This document shows positions 1 through 9,440 of a stretch of DNA of 64,000 nucleotides, piece by piece; position 1 is the stretch's first letter; each line of letters begins with the position of its first letter. The notes under the pieces are model-generated. The model did not search any database. It was not told where the DNA came from and worked only from the letters and a program-made list of their open reading frames with translations. The position numbers were made by a program, and so were the translations under genes. The stretch spans positions 1,488,001 to 1,552,000 of the forward strand of contig NZ_AP024646.1 in the NCBI RefSeq assembly GCF_019977235.1. Reading direction: 5' to 3'. The stretch comes from Arthrobacter sp. StoSoilB5 (lineage in GTDB: Bacteria > Actinomycetota > Actinomycetes > Actinomycetales > Micrococcaceae).

Positions 1-625
1 CGATGCTCCGTTGCCGCGTGAACATCCGGATGAACGAGGTCAGGCCGTCGTACCAGTCGTGGTTGCCTGGGAGCGCGAGCATGACGGGTGTGGGATTGTG
101 CTTGGTGGGCAACGCCATCCGGTAGGGCCCTGCCATCCGATTCTGGTAGGCAGCCGGTGAGGCAACGGGGTAGACCTCATCTCCTCCGAGGACCAGGACC
201 CTGCCGCGGGGGAGCTCGTGGCCGTCAACCGTTAGCTTGTCCTGGGCGAGCAGCAAAGCGACGGAGTAGGTTGCGTCGAATCCGTCTCCCAGGTCTGCGG
301 TGAAATCGAGCCACAACTCGGTGGGGCCTGGAGGCCCGCCGGCGCTTGTAGGGCGTGATGCCGCGAGCTCCCCGGGCGACGGGAGCCCGCGGCTTGTGAC
401 CGGCGGCTGGGCCGGTTGGCCGGGGACGGGGAGTTTGTCCAGGCGTAAAGGATCAGCCGGAAAACTGCCCTCGAGTTCCCTTTTGTCACCGAAGTCCGCG
501 AACACAGTCGCTGCCATGACTTTCAATGCCGTCCTTGCCAGCGACATCGGCGAGAGCCAACGAACCGCAGCCTGGGGGGTGAAGCCCAGGGCAACACGGT
601 GCCTCGCAAGCTCCCAGCTCTTCAT
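1..625 (-). CDS. Metallophosphoesterase (partial, C-terminus beyond window)
   Basis: Reading the minus strand from the ATG at 625-623 gives an open frame (MKSWELARHRV...) that continues past base 1, so at least 208 residues are present and the C-terminus is missing. Near the left edge it carries VLVLGGDEVYP followed by LALPGNHDWYDGL. GNHD is the metal-binding signature of calcineurin-like metallophosphoesterases, and the GGDxVYP stretch fits the preceding GDxx motif. The start ATG overlaps the TGA of the upstream oxidoreductase (ATGA), indicating translational coupling and a shared transcript. The substrate cannot be told. The family call is firm; the role beside the oxidoreductase is inference. 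Confidence 0.82.
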   Translation of the reverse strand, partial: MKSWELARHRVALGFTPQAAVRWLSPMSLARTALKVMAATVFADFGDKRELEGSFPADPLRLDKLPVPGQPAQPPVTSRGLPSPGELAASRPTSAGGPPGPTELWLDFTADLGDGFDATYSVALLLAQDKLTVDGHELPRGRVLVLGGDEVYPVASPAAYQNRMAGPYRMALPTKHNPTPVMLALPGNHDWYDGLTSFIRMFTRQRSI

Positions 626-3282
626 CTGCGTGGCCGCAGTGGGCTCCGTAGCGGGAACGGAATCCGTTTGAGGCCCCGTCCGTACACCTGCCACAACTCA
701 CCGGCGAACAGTTTCATGAAGGACGCCAAACCCGCAGCCGGGGCCGGGCCCTCGGCACGGAACGTGGTCAGTTGCTTGGCGAAGTCGAGCGGGCGGATGT
801 ACAGAATGCCAGCACCGAAGACGTCCTCCCCGCCTTGCTCATCTACGCCAGGCGTTTCCGACGGCGGAACGTGGCCCCGCAGGATCGTCGCGTAAAGCGT
901 GGTGGTGTCTTGCCAGACGTCCAGTCCTGCCTCGTTATGAATCAGCTTGTACCCGGTAAACGTGAACGGTGTCCCGCCCGGGTCCCGTAGCCACAATCGG
1001 TACAGCATGCGCCTGGCTGGCCTGCCATCATCGGAAACGTCCTCCACAAAAAGGTTGAACCAGCCTCGTTCCACCGGCATCCGGCCACCGAAGTAATCTG
1101 CCAGGACATACCCCTCCGCCTTCGCCGGGTGGCTCAGGTCCTCCACGAACCTATCCATGTCCGCGGCGGTAATCGTTAGCTCGAACATGATCTTCCGGCC
1201 CCGGTCCCTGCCCAGGCTTCGCCCCTTCTCCGGATCGCTGAATCCGGGACTGAACCAGCCGTGCATCTGCTCGGTGAACCGCACAGACGTCCGCGTGTCT
1301 GTTGCCGCCGGTTGCTGGTCTCGGGGTTGCGGCAACCCCAAACCACGGCTCCTGGTTCCCTCAGCCGGGACATCAGCGACGCCGCTCGCGGGCCGCTCCT
1401 CCTGCGCGCCCTTGCCTTTGGTAGCGTCGGGCGCCAACTCGCGGGGAACTGACGGATGGGTGCCGGCATCAGTCAGGTCGCCGGCACCAGCAGCATCAGC
1501 GGGGCTGATTCCCCTGTGTGCGGCACTGTGGGTGCTCTCAAGGATGTGCGCGCAGGTGCGTTCGGCGAAGGCGGAAATGGTCAGCGACGGGTTGGCGCCT
1601 ACAGGACCCGGCATCGCTGCGCCGTCCACCACGAACAGGCCGGGATATCCGAATACCTCGCCGTATGAGTCACACACCGCCTCGCCCGGATGCCGGCCGG
1701 ACGGCGCGCCGCCAATGGGGTGGACCGTGATGACGCGCTTGGCCCACCACAGGGGATTGTCGATGAAGTCCCCGTCGAGGTCCTTGGCGATCTCGGACAT
1801 CGTTCCGCGGACGCGTCCGAAGTAGTCCTTGGAGGTCGCCATGGTCCACGCGATGGCGAGCCTTCCGTCGCGAAGGGTCATGACGCCGTCGGGGATATCC
1901 CGTCCCATCCCAAGCAGCGGCACCGAACTGGAGGACAGGCGCCCATCACCCAGTGCGGCGGCGAGGTCGGCAGAAACGTTGGAGCGCCCGGCGTCGAACA
2001 GCCTGTCCTTCAGCAGTTGACGGGCAACCTTGGCTGTCCGTTTGACGGCGGTGCTGAGTTGGGCGGTCTCCATGAGCCAGTTCATGAAGGCCGGATACCC
2101 GGCGTCCTCCACGTAGTAGCCGCGACCGTCGCCGTCGTCGTCGTTTGAATCGGGAATCCGGATCGCGGTGGTGATGACTGGACCGCGGCTGCCGGTGAGT
2201 GTTCGCACTCCGGGTGGCGATCCGTTGGTGGCGGGAGTCTTGGCGCCCATGATGAATGTCAGGAGGTCGCCGTTGCCGCTGAAACGGGTGCCCAAGGCGT
2301 CGCTGAGGGCGGGTAGTGAACTGCGGTTGCGCAGAAGCAGGAAGTTGGTGCCGAACGTGCCTGCGCCAAGGATGAGCCGGCGGCAGTGGATGATGCGCTC
2401 CTTGAGGAGCTCACCTTGGCGCTCGGGATCGTGCACCACGTAGCGGACCTCGTATCCTCCCCTTCCAAGTGGCCTGATCCCACGGACGTCGTGGAACGTG
2501 CGGATATCCGCGCCCTGATGAGCGGCCGCCGAAATGTAGTTGTGGTCCAGCGTATTCTTGGCACCGGCGTTGCAGCCGATATCGCACTCACCGCTGAGCG
2601 TGCACGTGGTCCGGACGGTGTTTGGTCCGTGGATGCTGCCGTACTCCGGGAGGGGGAGTGGCCTGTTGGTTTGGGGTTCCTTGGTGGGCTCCGTGGAAAA
2701 AGTGACGGCAATGGGGGGTCGGCTGATGGGTAGGCCGAGGGTTGCGGCGGTCTTCTCCATGGCCATGGTCTTGGGTGTGTCGTTGTACGGATAAGGGACC
2801 GGTTGAAGCATGTCTTCTGCGGCTTTGTAGTACGGATCAAGGTCGGCCCGCGTGAAGGGCCAATTCTCGTAACCGCCGCCAGGGATGGGGGACTCGTTGA
2901 CGAACCACTTTTCGTCCTTGCGCAGGAGGACGTTGGCGTAGATCAGCGAACCGCCGCCCAGGCCGCTGGACACCAGGCCCTCCGTGCCCCGGAATGTCCA
3001 GGCATCAAAAAGCCCATACAGGCCGCGGTCCGGGTCCCAGAAATTCCGGCCCATCTCCGCCGGCGAACGCGCAAAGCTGCCTGGCGGGTAGGGCTTGCCA
3101 CGTTCCATGAGCACCACGGATTGTCCGGCCTCGGCCAGGCGGAGTGCAGCCACCGAACCACCGAATCCGGAACCGACCACCACGGCGTCAACTTTTTCGA
3201 TGTTGTGTGCGCTGTGGCGTGCCGGATCGGGTGCGGGTTCGAAACCCACATCCCCGCTGTTCCCGGTCCCCAGACGACCCAT
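622..3282 (-). CDS. GMC-family (cholesterol-oxidase-like) FAD oxidoreductase with C-terminal extension
   Basis: An 886-residue flavoprotein. Residues about 31-60 are an FAD-binding Rossmann fold (VVVGSGFGGSVAALRLAEAG); SSGLGGGSLIYANV follows, and the GMC C-terminal motif appears as HPIGGAPSGRHPGE and GANPSLTISAFAER. This arrangement matches cholesterol-oxidase-type members of the GMC family, which oxidise an alcohol with FAD. The FAD part ends near residue 575. A low-complexity linker follows, then about 210 residues (from MHGWFSPGFSDP) that are not part of the GMC fold and look like a separate domain. The ATG at 3282 is preceded by GAGAGGA at good spacing. No signal peptide is seen. Its TGA overlaps the metallophosphoesterase start. 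The actual substrate is unproven. Confidence 0.85.
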   Translation of the reverse strand: MGRLGTGNSGDVGFEPAPDPARHSAHNIEKVDAVVVGSGFGGSVAALRLAEAGQSVVLMERGKPYPPGSFARSPAEMGRNFWDPDRGLYGLFDAWTFRGTEGLVSSGLGGGSLIYANVLLRKDEKWFVNESPIPGGGYENWPFTRADLDPYYKAAEDMLQPVPYPYNDTPKTMAMEKTAATLGLPISRPPIAVTFSTEPTKEPQTNRPLPLPEYGSIHGPNTVRTTCTLSGECDIGCNAGAKNTLDHNYISAAAHQGADIRTFHDVRGIRPLGRGGYEVRYVVHDPERQGELLKERIIHCRRLILGAGTFGTNFLLLRNRSSLPALSDALGTRFSGNGDLLTFIMGAKTPATNGSPPGVRTLTGSRGPVITTAIRIPDSNDDDGDGRGYYVEDAGYPAFMNWLMETAQLSTAVKRTAKVARQLLKDRLFDAGRSNVSADLAAALGDGRLSSSSVPLLGMGRDIPDGVMTLRDGRLAIAWTMATSKDYFGRVRGTMSEIAKDLDGDFIDNPLWWAKRVITVHPIGGAPSGRHPGEAVCDSYGEVFGYPGLFVVDGAAMPGPVGANPSLTISAFAERTCAHILESTHSAAHRGISPADAAGAGDLTDAGTHPSVPRELAPDATKGKGAQEERPASGVADVPAEGTRSRGLGLPQPRDQQPAATDTRTSVRFTEQMHGWFSPGFSDPEKGRSLGRDRGRKIMFELTITAADMDRFVEDLSHPAKAEGYVLADYFGGRMPVERGWFNLFVEDVSDDGRPARRMLYRLWLRDPGGTPFTFTGYKLIHNEAGLDVWQDTTTLYATILRGHVPPSETPGVDEQGGEDVFGAGILYIRPLDFAKQLTTFRAEGPAPAAGLASFMKLFAGELWQVYGRGLKRIPFPLRSPLRPRR

Positions 3283-3430
3283 GGCCGTTCCTCTCAGAGG
3301 AAAGCTGACCTGAAGGCGGCCCCGGCATGACCGGGCGGTGCCTCCGGACTATCGCCCTTATGTTCCCACCGGGCCGGGGATCTGTCCATGAGGTGGAGTT
3401 ATTCCGTTATCCGGCCTGGCTCGCCGGATG

Positions 3431-3856
3431 TCATGGGAGGACGCGCGTGAAGTTGAGGTCGAAGTCGTGCTGAAGCGGGGCGCCGAGGTAAGTTCCCCGC
3501 TCCCAACGGCCAGTGATGGTGTTACCGTCCTCGCTGATCCGGCCGATGTAGCGTTGCGGCCAATCGGGTCCGTCGCGGAAAAGGGTCCACAAGTTATCTT
3601 CCAGGGTCATGTCGAGGATGCGGGCCACGCCTCGGGAATCGAAGTAGTGCTGCTGAAGTGCGCCGTCTGATCCTGTAGCGCCGATAGTGCAAAGAGCATT
3701 AGGGAATTCCGGCCTGTCCACGGTGGACCGCTGGATGAGGAAACCACCACCTTGCAGCCATTCGAAGGTTGTCCGGCCCACCGCGTCCATGGCAGGAGCC
3801 ACGGTCTCCCACTCGCCGACCAGAATGTTGAGCCGCTCCATCAGTTCGGATGTCAT
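3431..3856 (-). CDS. Small hypothetical protein, possible DUF1579/lipocalin-like fold
   Basis: A 141-residue protein beginning MTSELMERLNILVGEWET. The longer in-frame reading up to 4435 is rejected because AGGAGG sits just before the ATG at 3856 and the extension would overlap the divergent gene at 3965. The N-terminal LxxLxGxWxT pattern followed by alternating beta-strand-like segments (FEWLQGGGFLIQR, YIGRISEDGNTITGRWE) resembles DUF1579 or lipocalin-like small-ligand proteins. No catalytic residues are recognisable. It is divergent from the dihydrofolate-reductase-like gene, with 108 bp between the starts. Function unknown. Confidence 0.7.
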   Translation of the reverse strand: MTSELMERLNILVGEWETVAPAMDAVGRTTFEWLQGGGFLIQRSTVDRPEFPNALCTIGATGSDGALQQHYFDSRGVARILDMTLEDNLWTLFRDGPDWPQRYIGRISEDGNTITGRWERGTYLGAPLQHDFDLNFTRVLP

Positions 3857-3964
3857 TGCTCCTCCTGAGATGTGTAGCCCCAGTTTCCGCCGCGGCTGGG
3901 CATTTGGCGAGGGCTGCACGCTGAAGCAACGCCGCATCGGGTTGCAGGGTGGCATGATGGGCGC

Positions 3965-4561
3965 ATGAGCCGAGTGACATGTGATCTGACCATCTCCTTG
4001 GACGGCTTCGTGGCCGGTCCCAACCAGCGGCTGTCGGAGCCATTGGGTGACGGCGGAGAACTCCTGCACCGGTGGATGTTTGAAGAGGCCGAAGCCAACG
4101 CGGCCCAGGTTGAAGAAATCCTTGCAGCCGGTGCCTTCATCATGGGGCGGAACATGTTCGCGGGGCCCGGTCCAGACATGTGGGACAAGGAATGGCGGGG
4201 ATGGTGGGGTGAGGAACCGCCGTATCACGCACCGGTTTTCGTCCTGACACACCATCAGCATGAGCCGCTGGAGATGCAGGGCGGCACCACGTTCCATTTC
4301 GTGACCGATGGGATCGAATCTGCGCTTGCCCAGGCGCGGGAGGCCGCAGGAAGCAAAGACGTGGCCATCGCTGGCGGAGCCGAGACAGCCCGGCAGTACC
4401 TCAACGCGGGGCTGATGGACGAGTTGCGGCTCCACATTTCGCCCATGGTTCTAGGTGGTGGCGAGCGGTTGTTGGAGGGCGTCGGCAATCTCAAGCTTGA
4501 ACCGACGGAAGTAGCCGGCACCAAGCTCGTCACCCATGTGCGGTACCGCCTGCCCCGTTAA
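3965..4561 (+). CDS. Dihydrofolate reductase / RibD C-terminal family protein
   Basis: A 198-residue protein starting MSRVTCDLTISLDGFVAGP. The N-terminal strand and SLDGFVAG loop are typical of the RibD C-terminal/DHFR-like superfamily, as are AFIMGRNMF, the central VAIAGGAETARQYL (NADPH-binding G-G-A region) and HISPMVLGGGERLL. Such stand-alone proteins are usually annotated as dihydrofolate reductase family proteins or riboflavin-biosynthesis-like reductases; the true substrate is generally unknown. It is a single gene, convergent with the LacI regulator. Confidence 0.85.
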   Translation: MSRVTCDLTISLDGFVAGPNQRLSEPLGDGGELLHRWMFEEAEANAAQVEEILAAGAFIMGRNMFAGPGPDMWDKEWRGWWGEEPPYHAPVFVLTHHQHEPLEMQGGTTFHFVTDGIESALAQAREAAGSKDVAIAGGAETARQYLNAGLMDELRLHISPMVLGGGERLLEGVGNLKLEPTEVAGTKLVTHVRYRLPR

Positions 4562-4580
4562 AGGCCGGGGTCCTCCTGGC

Positions 4581-4700
4581 TCACAGCGGCGGCTCGATCG
4601 CATGCAGGCGCAGGATGGTAATGTCGGCGTCGTCGGTCGAGGGGAAGCCGGCTTCGGCGAGGATTTTCCTGAAGCCGTCATGTCTTACCGGCATATCGGC
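4581..4700 (-). pseudogene. Possible C-terminal gene remnant downstream of the LacI gene
   Basis: The stretch between the DHFR-like and LacI stops contains a minus-strand frame reading RHDGFRKILAEAGF...TILRLHAIEPPL then TGA at 4583-4581. It looks like a protein C-terminus but has no start, no ribosome site, and overlaps the end of the LacI gene in another frame. It may be the tail of a deleted gene. Chance coding-like composition in GC-rich DNA is the main alternative. Confidence 0.2.
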
Positions 4701-5701
4701 GGTGGCGCCGTCGAGTTGCGCACCACCAATTGCGGCGTGAGGCGTTCGTCGGCGATGGGGGCGTCGGGATTATTGAGCCGGTCCAGGGCGACTGCGCCGG
4801 CAATCCGCCCCAATTCAACAGCGTGCAAATCCACGGACGTGAGGTCAATGCCGTGCAGGCGGGCGGTCCTGGAATTGTCATAGCCCACCAGCGATAAATC
4901 TTCGGGAACCGAGAGCCCGCGGGCATAAGCGGCTTCGCGGGCCCCCAACGCCAACTGGTCGTTATGGGTGAAGATCGCAGTCGGCCGATCGGACTGGTTC
5001 AGCATCTGTGCGGCTGCCCGCTGTCCCGCATCCTGTGTGAAGTCTTCTGCCGCGACCGTCTGTGGTGAGAGTCCGGCGTCGTGCATTGTCTGTTCGTAAC
5101 TCTGGCGGCGGACGACGTGGCCGTCGTACACCGGGCCGGACAGATGGGCGATGCGCGTATGCCCCAGGCTGAGAAGGTGCCTGGTTGCCGCCCGCGCCCC
5201 CGCGGAATCATCCGAGTACACACTGTCCACGCCGGGTACCGGCCGGGTCACACTTACCAGCGGGACGATCCGGGCCATCTGTTGCACGTGTTCGTCCGAG
5301 TCCAGCAGCGTCGCGGCGATGATAATGCCAACACGGGCTTCAATCAGCGATTCCAGCGCACCGGAGTCCACGCCGTCCACGGACCGCGAAACGCTCAAGA
5401 TCAGCCGGTTGCTGTCTTGGGGGAGTGCGGTCCGGACGCCGCTGAGGACATCGGCGTAGATTTCGTTGCGGATATCAAGCAGATAAAGCCCGACGGCGGA
5501 GCGGTGCTTGCGGGCCAGATCGGCGGCTACGGCGTTGGGCCGGTACCCGAGACGCTTGGCTGCCTCGAAGATGGCCTCCTTGGTCTCATGGCTGACGCCG
5601 GGCGCGCCGCGGAAAGCGAAAGACACCAGGGTCCGGGAGACGCCCACCGCACGCGCGACGTCGCTTTGGGTGGCAGGGCGGGGCTGAGGGTCAAGAGCCA
5701 T
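4685..5701 (-). CDS. LacI-family transcriptional regulator
   Basis: A 338-residue regulator from the ATG at 5701, preceded by GGGAGGA at good spacing; a start 13 codons upstream (5740) is possible but lacks a comparable site. Residues about 8-60 form the LacI helix-turn-helix and hinge (QSDVARAVGVSRTLVSFAFR, KRLGYRPNAVAADLARKHR). The rest is a periplasmic-binding-protein-like effector domain (IIAATLLDS, VYSDDSAGARAATRHLLSLG, PTAIFTHNDQLALGA, LVGYDNSRTARL). It is divergent from the sugar porter at 5835 and so probably represses it when its sugar is absent. The effector is not identifiable. Confidence 0.93.
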   Translation of the reverse strand: MALDPQPRPATQSDVARAVGVSRTLVSFAFRGAPGVSHETKEAIFEAAKRLGYRPNAVAADLARKHRSAVGLYLLDIRNEIYADVLSGVRTALPQDSNRLILSVSRSVDGVDSGALESLIEARVGIIIAATLLDSDEHVQQMARIVPLVSVTRPVPGVDSVYSDDSAGARAATRHLLSLGHTRIAHLSGPVYDGHVVRRQSYEQTMHDAGLSPQTVAAEDFTQDAGQRAAAQMLNQSDRPTAIFTHNDQLALGAREAAYARGLSVPEDLSLVGYDNSRTARLHGIDLTSVDLHAVELGRIAGAVALDRLNNPDAPIADERLTPQLVVRNSTAPPPICR

Positions 5702-5834
5702 AGTCCATCCTCCCACGGGCAAGAGAGACAAATTCGTCATTTGTTAGTTTGACCTTACATTTAGACCTTTCGCGCGTTAGTCTGTATTCAGCGCGGGCGA
5801 GTATGGCCCGCAACACACTGACAAAGGAGTCCAG
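5702..5834. promoter_or_regulatory. Divergent promoter region between the LacI regulator and sugar porter
   Basis: This 133-bp region must hold the promoters of both divergent genes. The porter ATG at 5835 is preceded by AAAGGAGT. The middle contains an AT-richer stretch and a GC-centred segment (TTTCGCGCG), the sort of sequence LacI proteins bind, but I find no clean palindrome and do not claim an operator. Confidence 0.4.
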
Positions 5835-7283
5835 ATGTCTGCTACGCAAACGCAGAGCAAAGGAACCGGCAATGCCACCCTTCCTCCGCTAACAAATGGC
5901 CCGCACCGTAAGCGGCTGGGTCTTGTTGCCCTGGTGGCTACGTTCGGGGGCCTGCTCTTCGGCTATGACACTGGTGTCATCAACGGCGCGCTGAGGCCAA
6001 TGACAGCCGACCTCGCACTGACACCGCTGACGGAAGGGATCGTCACCAGTTCGCTGTTGTTTGGCGCAGCTGCCGGAGCAGTCGGCGGTGGCCGCCTCTC
6101 CGACGGCTGGGGCCGTAGGAAGACGATCATCCTCCTGGCCGTGCTGTTCCTCATGGGTACATTGGCCTGCGTCTCGGCGCCAAGCTTCGAGGTAATGGTC
6201 ATCGGGCGCGTCATCCTCGGCCTTGCCGTTGGCGGTGCGTCCACCGTGGTTCCCGTCTTCCTTGCCGAGTTGGCGCCCTACGAAATCCGCGGTTCCCTGG
6301 CTGGGCGCAACGAACTCATGATCGTCATCGGCCAGCTGGCTGCGTTCGTTGTCAACGCCATCATCGGCAACGTCTGGGGCGAGGTCGGCGGGGTCTGGCG
6401 CATTATGCTCGCTGTTGCCGCACTGCCCGCCATCGCGCTGTTCTTTGGCATGCTGCGGATGCCGGAGTCTCCGCGCTGGCTCATCTCCAAGGGTAGGAAC
6501 CCGGAAGCCCTGGCTGTGCTCAAGACCATTCGCTCCGACGAGCGTGCCGAAGCAGAAATGGCGGACGTGAAGCACCTCGCGGACGAAGAAAGGGCATCGA
6601 GGGCTACATCATGGGGCGCACTGAAGGACAAGTGGATCCTGCGCATCATTCTTGTCGGTATTGGGCTGGGCGTCGCCCAACAGCTGACGGGCATCAACTC
6701 GATCATGTACTACGGCCAATCCGTGCTCGTTGAGGCCGGATTCGACTCCAATGCCGCGCTCATCGCCAACATCGCGTCCGGTGTGATCGCCGTCGTCGGT
6801 GGTGTCATTGCTCTGACGTTGATGCAGCGCGTCAACCGCCGCACAACACTGCTTCTCGGCTTCACCTTGACCACGGTCTGCCACTTCCTCATCGGCATCG
6901 CGTCGATCGTCCTTCCGGTGGGCAACGCGGCCAGGCCGTTCGTGATCCTCGTCCTGGTGGTTGCGTTCGTGGGATCGATGCAGACGTTCCTGAACATTGC
7001 GGTGTGGGTGATGCTGTCCGAGATCTTCCCGCTGCACGTCCGCGGCTTCGCCATTGGCCTGTCCGTCTTCTGCCTTTGGATCGCAAACGCGCTTCTGGGT
7101 CTCTTCTTCCCCACACTTGTGGCCGGGATGGGGATCACGGGAACGTTCTTCCTGTTTGGTGTTGTGGGCATCCTCGCCCTGGTGTTCATCTACACCCAGG
7201 TCCCGGAAACCCGTGGACGTACGCTGGAGGCCCTGGAAGAGGACGTGACCACCGGCGCCATCTACCTGGTGCACAAGAGCTAG
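5835..7283 (+). CDS. Sugar:proton symporter, MFS sugar porter family
   Basis: A 482-residue membrane protein with about 12 hydrophobic segments. Sugar-porter signatures are visible: GGLLFGYDTGVINGAL in helix 1, the GRLSDGWGRRKTI loop (D-R-x-G-R-R/K type), FLAELAPYEIRGSLA (PESPR/R-G family motif region), RMPESPRWL before the central loop, QQLTGINSIMYYGQ in helix 7, and VPETRGRTLEALEE at the C-terminus. It should import a hexose, pentose or polyol with protons. AAAGGAGT precedes the start. The divergent LacI gene is the likely regulator. Confidence 0.93.
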   Translation: MSATQTQSKGTGNATLPPLTNGPHRKRLGLVALVATFGGLLFGYDTGVINGALRPMTADLALTPLTEGIVTSSLLFGAAAGAVGGGRLSDGWGRRKTIILLAVLFLMGTLACVSAPSFEVMVIGRVILGLAVGGASTVVPVFLAELAPYEIRGSLAGRNELMIVIGQLAAFVVNAIIGNVWGEVGGVWRIMLAVAALPAIALFFGMLRMPESPRWLISKGRNPEALAVLKTIRSDERAEAEMADVKHLADEERASRATSWGALKDKWILRIILVGIGLGVAQQLTGINSIMYYGQSVLVEAGFDSNAALIANIASGVIAVVGGVIALTLMQRVNRRTTLLLGFTLTTVCHFLIGIASIVLPVGNAARPFVILVLVVAFVGSMQTFLNIAVWVMLSEIFPLHVRGFAIGLSVFCLWIANALLGLFFPTLVAGMGITGTFFLFGVVGILALVFIYTQVPETRGRTLEALEEDVTTGAIYLVHKS

Positions 7284-7399
7284 TCATCTGCAGACCGACG
7301 GGGCGTTAGGATTCCGTCAAGATTCTCCGGGGTCTCCCGATGCCCGGTGTTGCTGGTGTTAGCGTCGGCATATCACGAAGCGGTTCGCGGGAGGTGCTT

Positions 7400-9376
7400 A
7401 TGACCAGCATGAGCCGGCCACCGGCAGATCCCTCCACGCCCCGCCCGTCTGTCCGGGTCCGGTTCAGGACTTGGCTGCTGTTCGGTCTCCAGGACTCGAA
7501 AGGGTCCCACCAAGGGCCCGGCGGCCTGCTCTCGGCGCAAGAGAAGACGCATTCGTGGTGGCGTGTTATGTGCCTGACAGGCGTAGATTACTTCTCCACC
7601 CTGGGGTATCAGCCCGCCATCGCGGCCTTGGCTGCCGGCGTGATTTCACCTCTGGCCACACTCATCCTGGTCGCCGTTACGTTGTTGGGAGCATTACCTG
7701 TGTACCGGCGCGTGGCTGCGGAAAGCCACCGGGGCGAGGGATCGATCGCCATGCTGGAGCGCATGTTGCCCCGTTGGGGTGGCAAGCTCTTCGTTCTGGT
7801 CCTGCTCGGGTTTGCCGCCACGGACTTCATGATCACCATGACGCTCTCAGCCGCTGACGCCACCGCCCACCTCGTTGAGAACCCATTTGTGCCTGGCTGG
7901 TTCCACGGCCAGAACGTCACCATCACACTCATTCTGCTTGCGTTGCTTGCTGGAGTTTTCCTGCGGGGATTCAAGGAAGCAATCGGCGTTGCCGTGGTCC
8001 TGGTTGCGATTTATCTCGCCTTGAATGTTGTGGTGGTGGCAACCACAATGGTCGAGGTATTGACGCATCCGTCTGCGGTCGCGGATTGGTGGACAGCGCT
8101 GACAACATCCCATGGCAACCCGTTCGTGGCTGTCGGGATCGCGCTGTTGGTGTTCCCCAAGCTCGCGCTGGGTTTGTCCGGCTTCGAAACCGGCGTGGCT
8201 GTGATGCCCCAAATCAAGGGCCACGAATCGGATACCGAGGCGCATCCGGCCGGGCGGATAGAGGGTGCCCGACGATTGCTGACCACAGCGGCCGTGATCA
8301 TGAGTTCGTTCCTTATCACCAGCAGTTTCACCACCGTGGTGCTCATCCCCGAGAAGGAATTCCAGCCCGGCGGCGCGGCCAACGGCCGGGCCCTCGCCTT
8401 CCTGGCCCACGAACACCTTGGGCCCTCCTTCGGCACCGTCTATGACCTAAGTACTATCGCCATCCTGTGGTTCGCGGGTGCCTCGGCCATGGCCGGATTG
8501 CTGAACCTCGTTCCCCGCTACCTGCCCCGGTTCGGCATGGCCCCTGAATGGGCCAAGGCCGTGCGTCCTTTGGTGCTGGTATTTGCCGTCATCGCATTCC
8601 TGGTCACGTTGCTGTTTGATGCCAACGTTGACGCGCAGGGCGGGGCGTACGCAACCGGCGTGCTGGTGCTGATGACGTCCGCTGCCGTAGCAGTGACGCT
8701 TTCGGCAAATAGGCGGAAGCAGGCAAAACGCACAGCCGCCTTCGGGATCATCGCGCTCGTATTCATCTACACCACAGTCGCCAATATCATTGAACGGCCC
8801 GAAGGCATCAGGATCGCGGGATTCTTCATTCTTGGCATCATTGTCATCTCGCTGCTCTCGCGCGTGATGCGGTCCTTCGAACTGCATGCAACGCACGTCA
8901 GTTTCGACCAGCAGGCCATCGAGTTCGTCACAGCCGCAGAGGACGGACCCATCGGTATCATCTCCCACGAACCACTCCGGCAAACAGCCAAGGCTTACCG
9001 GGCAAAGCTCGACTCCGCCATGGCAGTGAGCCACTTGCCGGATGATTACCTGGCGCTGTTCCTGGAAGTGGTGGTGGATGATTCCTCGGACTTCGAAACT
9101 GCCCTGGAAGTCAGGGGCGTTGTCCGGCACGGTTACAGGATCCTGGAGGTTCACGCTCCAGCTGTGCCGAACACGATCGCGTCCGTCCTCCTTCACATCC
9201 GGGACATCACGGGGCTGATGCCACACATCTATTTCCGTTGGACCGAAGGCAATCCGCTGCTCAACCTTCTCCGTTTCCTCTTCCTCGGTGAAGGCGAGAT
9301 CGCCCCTGTCACACGTGAAGTGCTGCGCCAGGCAGAACCGGACGTCACCAGGCGGCCTTGGGTCCACGTCGGTTAA
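7400..9376 (+). CDS. APC-family (amino-acid-polyamine-type) permease with C-terminal soluble domain
   Basis: A 658-residue protein. ATG at 7400 is chosen over the upstream 7340 because GGGAGGTG lies just before it. A soluble N-terminus of about 60 residues leads into about 12 membrane segments ([20 protein letters not shown] in the first; [20 protein letters not shown] mid-protein). The last 180 residues, from [15 protein letters not shown], are soluble and include [19 protein letters not shown], perhaps a regulatory domain. APC superfamily placement rests on the helix-1 pattern and the ETGVAVMP segment. Substrate unknown. Confidence 0.78.
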   Translation: MTSMSRPPADPSTPRPSVRVRFRTWLLFGLQDSKGSHQGPGGLLSAQEKTHSWWRVMCLTGVDYFSTLGYQPAIAALAAGVISPLATLILVAVTLLGALPVYRRVAAESHRGEGSIAMLERMLPRWGGKLFVLVLLGFAATDFMITMTLSAADATAHLVENPFVPGWFHGQNVTITLILLALLAGVFLRGFKEAIGVAVVLVAIYLALNVVVVATTMVEVLTHPSAVADWWTALTTSHGNPFVAVGIALLVFPKLALGLSGFETGVAVMPQIKGHESDTEAHPAGRIEGARRLLTTAAVIMSSFLITSSFTTVVLIPEKEFQPGGAANGRALAFLAHEHLGPSFGTVYDLSTIAILWFAGASAMAGLLNLVPRYLPRFGMAPEWAKAVRPLVLVFAVIAFLVTLLFDANVDAQGGAYATGVLVLMTSAAVAVTLSANRRKQAKRTAAFGIIALVFIYTTVANIIERPEGIRIAGFFILGIIVISLLSRVMRSFELHATHVSFDQQAIEFVTAAEDGPIGIISHEPLRQTAKAYRAKLDSAMAVSHLPDDYLALFLEVVVDDSSDFETALEVRGVVRHGYRILEVHAPAVPNTIASVLLHIRDITGLMPHIYFRWTEGNPLLNLLRFLFLGEGEIAPVTREVLRQAEPDVTRRPWVHVG

Positions 9377-9440
9377 TCAAGGACTTCCTGTGCTGCTCAG
9401 TAAGGCTGCGTAGCCCGCAGGGCAGCCGATTCCGGAAAAC

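Noticed and set aside
3857-4435. N-terminal extension of the small hypothetical protein back to 4435
   Set aside because: It overlaps the opposite-strand DHFR-like gene, and AGGAGG precedes the internal ATG at 3856.
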